A DNA stretch of 64,000 nucleotides. Source: CAXBBB01 sp963815505. Lineage in GTDB: Bacteria > Bacteroidota > Rhodothermia > Rhodothermales > BA12. Each line of letters starts with the position of its first letter. Position 1 is the stretch's first letter. Made by a program: the position numbers and the translations under genes. Shown piece by piece: positions 61,068-64,000 of the stretch. The notes below the pieces were generated by a model. It saw only the letters and a list, made by a program, of their open reading frames with translations, was not told where the DNA came from and did no database searches. The DNA is taken from NCBI GenBank assembly GCA_963815505.1, contig CAWFGU010000014.1:257838-321837 (forward strand), read 5' to 3'.

Positions 61068-61946
61068 ATGTCCGTCCTCGTCGGCAACCAGACCCGCCTG
61101 ATCGTTCAGGGCTTCACCGGAAAAGAAGGCTCGTTCCACGCCGAGCAGATGATCGAATACGGCACGAACATCGTTGGCGGCGTCACGCCCGGCAAAGGTG
61201 GCACGACGCACCTTGATCGCCCCGTCTTCAATACGGTCGCCGAATCGGTCGACAAGGAAGGCGCCAACACGACCGTCATCTTCGTCCCGCCGCCGTTCGC
61301 CGCTGATGCGATCATGGAAGCGGCCGACGCCGGAATCGAAGTCATCATCTGCATCACCGAGGGCATCCCGGTCGAGGACATGCTCCCGGCCTACCACTAC
61401 GTCCAGAAGAAAGGCGCGCGGCTCGTCGGCCCCAACTGCCCCGGCATCATCACGCCGGATCAGGCCAAGGTCGGCATCATGCCTACGATGATCTTCACGC
61501 CCGGTCCCGTCGGTTTGGTCAGCCGCAGCGGCACGCTCACCTACGAAGCCGCCGACCAGCTCACGCGCAGAGGCCTGGGCCAGTCGACCGCCATCGGCAT
61601 CGGCGGCGATCCGGTCATCGGCACCAAGTTCGTCGACGCCCTCGAGCTGTTCGAGAACGACCCCGAAACCACTGCCGTCGTCATGATCGGTGAGATCGGC
61701 GGAACGGCCGAGGAGGAGGCTGCTGACTACATCAAGGCGCACATGACCAAGCCGGTCTTCTCGTTCATCGCCGGAGCGACCGCGCCTCCCGGACGCCGGA
61801 TGGGCCACGCCGGAGCGATCATCTCGGGCGGCAAAGGCACCGCCGAGGACAAGTTCGCCGCGCTCGAAGCCGCCGGAGCCGTCGTCGTCAAGAACCCCGC
61901 CCTCATCGGCGAAACCGTCGCCGAGCACCTGGGGCAGGCCGCGTAA
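61068..61946 (+). CDS. sucD: Succinate-CoA ligase subunit alpha
   Basis: TCA-cycle subunit that binds CoA and carries the active-site His (RRMGHAGAII). Other motifs are QGFTGKEGSFHAEQ, GGVTPGKGG, VGPNCPGIITP, GLVSRSGTLTYEA and GIGGDPVIGTKFVD. The 292-residue length is normal. The beta subunit (sucC) is not next to it. A terminator lies directly after it. It connects with the methylmalonyl-CoA mutase genes, which produce succinyl-CoA. Confidence 0.96.
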   Translation: MSVLVGNQTRLIVQGFTGKEGSFHAEQMIEYGTNIVGGVTPGKGGTTHLDRPVFNTVAESVDKEGANTTVIFVPPPFAADAIMEAADAGIEVIICITEGIPVEDMLPAYHYVQKKGARLVGPNCPGIITPDQAKVGIMPTMIFTPGPVGLVSRSGTLTYEAADQLTRRGLGQSTAIGIGGDPVIGTKFVDALELFENDPETTAVVMIGEIGGTAEEEAADYIKAHMTKPVFSFIAGATAPPGRRMGHAGAIISGGKGTAEDKFAALEAAGAVVVKNPALIGETVAEHLGQAA

Positions 61947-61964
61947 CTGCCGCTGCACGACCTG

Positions 61965-62000
61965 AGCGCCGCGCTCGGCTTCGGCTGGGCGCGGCGCTTT
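61965..62000 (+). terminator. Rho-independent terminator after sucD
   Basis: AGCGCCGCGC pairs with GCGCGGCGCT around a 14-base loop and is followed by TT. It lies 18 bases after the stop codon. Confidence 0.75.
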
Positions 62001-62042
62001 CCGTTCTCGGGGATTGAGTGGAACACACTTTCAGACGTCCAG

Positions 62043-62333
62043 CTAAGTGCCGAACTGCTCGGATGAGTGGCGCAGAGTCACAATTTCGACTCGGTCCGTC
62101 TCAGCAATGAAGAGGTAGAAGATGTGGTATCCATCGACCACGATCTCGCGAATGTCTTCGTCGTCAATGTCCGGTACCTGTCTCCCGGAGAGCGGGAAGA
62201 GTTCGAGTCGTATGCTTGCCTCATACAAGCGACCGACGATTCGCTCGGCTTAGCGGGGTGAAGAGCGCGCTCTGTACTCAGCGATGTCGCGCAGCGCTTT
62301 CCTGGCTTGTGTCGTCCAGACTAACTCAGCCAT
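62043..62333 (-). pseudogene. RelE/ParE-type toxin with an in-frame stop
   Basis: A 96-codon gene of the ParE/RelE toxin family. Reading from ATG 62333 gives MAELVWTTQARKALRDIAEY, then a TAA (62250-62252) where the family usually has Tyr (SPRYAER); reading through it continues as IVGRLYEASIRLELFPLSGR and PDIDDEDIREIVVDGYHIFY, ending FGT. All of it is in one frame, so this is a substitution and not a shift. It may be a dead toxin or a sequencing error. The antitoxin gene overlaps its start by eight bases. Confidence 0.82.
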
Positions 62334-62535
62334 CGGATGCGATCTCTTGTATGCGTGCGCGAATCTCGCGGAAGACGTCTTCGTGGGGCGTCGTCTCGCC
62401 CCGCCGCGTCTGGCCAATGCCTTCTCGAATGTGAGTGATCATCAGCAAACGCTCGATAGCGTCCTCGACCGTAGCGTCTTCGGGGAGTGCGTCGATGGCG
62501 CGAGCCATGTCGGCTTTGGTGATCGTGTCGGGCAT
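62326..62535 (-). CDS. Antitoxin partner of the ParE-type toxin
   Basis: A 69-residue protein: MPDTITKADMARAIDALPED with IREGIGQTRRGETTPHEDVF. It resembles the short antitoxins encoded just upstream of parE/relE-type toxins, with the RGETTPHEDV-type motif near its C-terminus. It overlaps the start of the toxin gene by eight bases, the usual operon order (antitoxin first). Such antitoxins also repress their own promoter; no operator is proven here. Confidence 0.75.
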   Translation of the reverse strand: MPDTITKADMARAIDALPEDATVEDAIERLLMITHIREGIGQTRRGETTPHEDVFREIRARIQEIASDG

Positions 62536-62644
62536 GAACGTCGGATGTTGGTGGAGGTGGAATGAACGACTACGCTGCGGGTTGGCGTAACTCGCATCGG
62601 CAGCACTCCGTAGGTTCTCGATTCCACCTCATCTCCGCCGATCC

Positions 62645-64000
62645 ATGCGCCTGCTGCTGCTCGCCTTCCTGCTCGTTCCGTCCGCAGTTGCTCAATCGTC
62701 GGACGCAGGCGCTTTCGAGGGAACGTGGAGCGGCGAGATTCGCATTCCCGGTCAACCGCTCGCATTCTCGGCGACGTTCGCTGGGCAAGATGACGCGCTG
62801 ACGGGCCTGTTGTCGATTCCGGCGCAGAACACCATCGACTTCGCGCTTTCGGACGTACGCGCTCAGGGTGACTCGCTGTTCTTCGCGATGGACGGCGTTC
62901 CGGGCACGCCGCGCTTCTCGGGAGGCGTCGACGCGGGCGATCCCAACCGCATCTCGGGCACGTTCGTCCAGGGAGCCGGGCGGCTAGCGTTCGAGATGTC
63001 GCGAGGCGCAGCCGTCGACCCGACCATAGAGCGGCTCCAGGGGTTGGAAGCGTTCGTCGACTCGGTCCGCGTGGCCTACAACGTGCCCGGCTTGGCGCTG
63101 GCCGTCGTTCGTTCCGACACGGTTCTGATGGCGTTCGGATCGGGCATGCGCGACATAGAGGCTGGACTTCCCGTCACGACCCAAACGCAGTTTCCGATCG
63201 GCTCGTCGACCAAGGCGTTCGTCGCGGCTTTGCTCGGCACGCTCGTCGACGACGGGGCGATGGACTGGGAGATGCCGGTCCGTCACTATATGCCCACGTT
63301 CGGGATGCACGATCCGGTTGCGAGCGAGCAGATGACGGCCGTCGATCTGCTCACGCATCGCAGCGGGCTGCCGCGCCACGACCTGATGTGGTACGGCACG
63401 CCGCTCACGCGCGAGCAGTTGGTCAGCCGGTTGCGCTACCTGGAGCCGACCGAGCCGTTTCGCAGCGCGTGGCAGTACCAGAACCTGATGTTCACGGCGG
63501 CAGGCTATCTGGGCGGAGAACTGGCTGGGTCGACGTGGGAGCAGGCGACGCGGCAACGCCTGTTCGAGCCGCTGGGCATGACGACGGCGGGTTTCTCGGT
63601 CGGCGCGATGCAGGGGATGCCGGACTTTGCGCGCGGCTACCAAGGCGGGCTTGACTCGGCGGCGGCGATGCCCATTCCGGCGACTTGGACGCTGTCGGTC
63701 CCGCTGGATCGATCAACGCGAACATCCAAGAGTTTGGGCGCTGGGCGCAGTTTCAGCTGGGCGACGGCGAGATTGACGGCCGCCGCATCCTCCAGCCGTC
63801 GACGCTGCAGTTTCTGCACGCGCCCGAGGTGATCGTGAGCGGCAACGGTCAGCGCGCGACGCCATACGTGATGTACGCCAAGGGCTGGTTCGTCGAGCCG
63901 CTCAACGGGCGCCGCATGCTGCACCACGGCGGCAACATCGACGGATTCAGCGCGCTGGTCGGTTTCATGCCGGACGAAAACCTGGGCGTCGCCATCCTGA
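62645..64000 (+). pseudogene. Beta-lactamase-family serine hydrolase, one frameshift, cut by window end
   Basis: A secreted protein of the class C beta-lactamase/DD-peptidase-like family (COG1680). Signal peptide 1-16 (LLLAFLLVPSAVAQ). An N-terminal domain (~18-125) precedes the catalytic part: SSTK (PIGSSTKAFVAALLG), WQYQNLMF (YxN) and HHGGNIDGFS (HxG). The frame changes near 63677 with one base missing (CCGGCGACTTGG), after which it continues as SINANIQEFGRWAQFQLGDG and on to the window end. As read, the first frame would stop at 63832. The gene continues beyond 64000. The substrate is unknown; many relatives are esterases or peptidases and do not act on antibiotics. Confidence 0.85.

Noticed and set aside
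62067..62261. Plus-strand open frame opposite the ParE-type toxin
   Set aside because: The minus strand matches the toxin family along its whole length, and the overlap with the antitoxin gene is of the usual type.

Overview
The window is a stretch of bacterial chromosome with high GC content and dense gene packing on both strands. The gene set points to a Rhodothermales-like member of the Bacteroidota. Three large secreted proteins end in the C-terminal sorting domain used by the type IX secretion system (PNP near its start, then a DxLGR-type motif and an AG.Y..R ending). They sit with a TonB energy transducer, a Wzi-type capsule protein, a methylmalonyl-CoA mutase pathway and several outer-membrane-type barrel proteins. 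The lineage is inferred from gene content, not from a marker tree. There is no phage, insertion sequence, CRISPR array or rRNA operon; nearly everything is core or envelope biology.

Layout. 0-9 kb: a secreted barrel-like protein, uppP, two response regulators (NarL type and NtrC type), an EcsC-family protein, an M14 carboxypeptidase, a small CBM48 protein, a divergent spmB/spmA pair, DUF4112 and DUF3833 proteins. 9.7-16 kb: a polyprenyl-phosphate sugar transferase with a Wzi-like protein (surface polysaccharide), a secreted nuclease with two OB-like modules, and tonB. 16.3-22.6 kb: gltX, then on the minus strand trmH-mutA-mutB-meaB. 22.6-27 kb: an APC permease, a UvrD-type helicase, a small membrane protein and tRNA-Val(GAC). 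27-30.5 kb: a tightly overlapping operon of nitroreductase, endonuclease V, DUF2256 and cryptochrome DASH. 30.6-34.1 kb: rpmA, rplU and a secreted protein with 14 RCC1-like repeats. 34.5-41 kb: an FAH-family hydrolase, lysA, ltaE, tyrA, a rhomboid, a nucleotidyltransferase and a barrel protein. 41.5-52.3 kb: a possible nuclease, rarA, a CBM-esterase lipoprotein, a response regulator, PBP1A, two rhomboid-family proteins, an EEP-family protein and ispG. 52.3-59 kb: a secreted ELWxSDGT-repeat protein, a lipoprotein, a DUF5686-like protein, aroA and add. 59-64 kb: tatA, gatA, sucD, a ParE-type toxin/antitoxin pair and a serine hydrolase cut by the window edge.

The most striking feature is how many conserved genes are broken by single-base shifts. 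gltX has three, mutA two, mutB two and meaB one, all within 17.2-21.4 kb. The second rhomboid has one and the EEP protein has three, within 49.5-50.7 kb. The CBM48 protein, the helicase, nfi, the 41.5 kb gene, probably PBP1A, and the last gene have one each. Because gltX is essential and the sequence on both sides of each break is well conserved, sequence error is the most likely cause, and the affected genes should be read as full-length genes. The parE gene is different: it carries a single in-frame stop.

Genes that probably work together: mutA/mutB/meaB (methylmalonyl-CoA to succinyl-CoA, with sucD of the TCA cycle further along); nitroreductase/nfi/DUF2256/cryDASH (light and DNA-damage response); the sugar transferase with the Wzi-like protein (surface polysaccharide); uppP and PBP1A (cell wall); lysA, tyrA and aroA (amino-acid synthesis).
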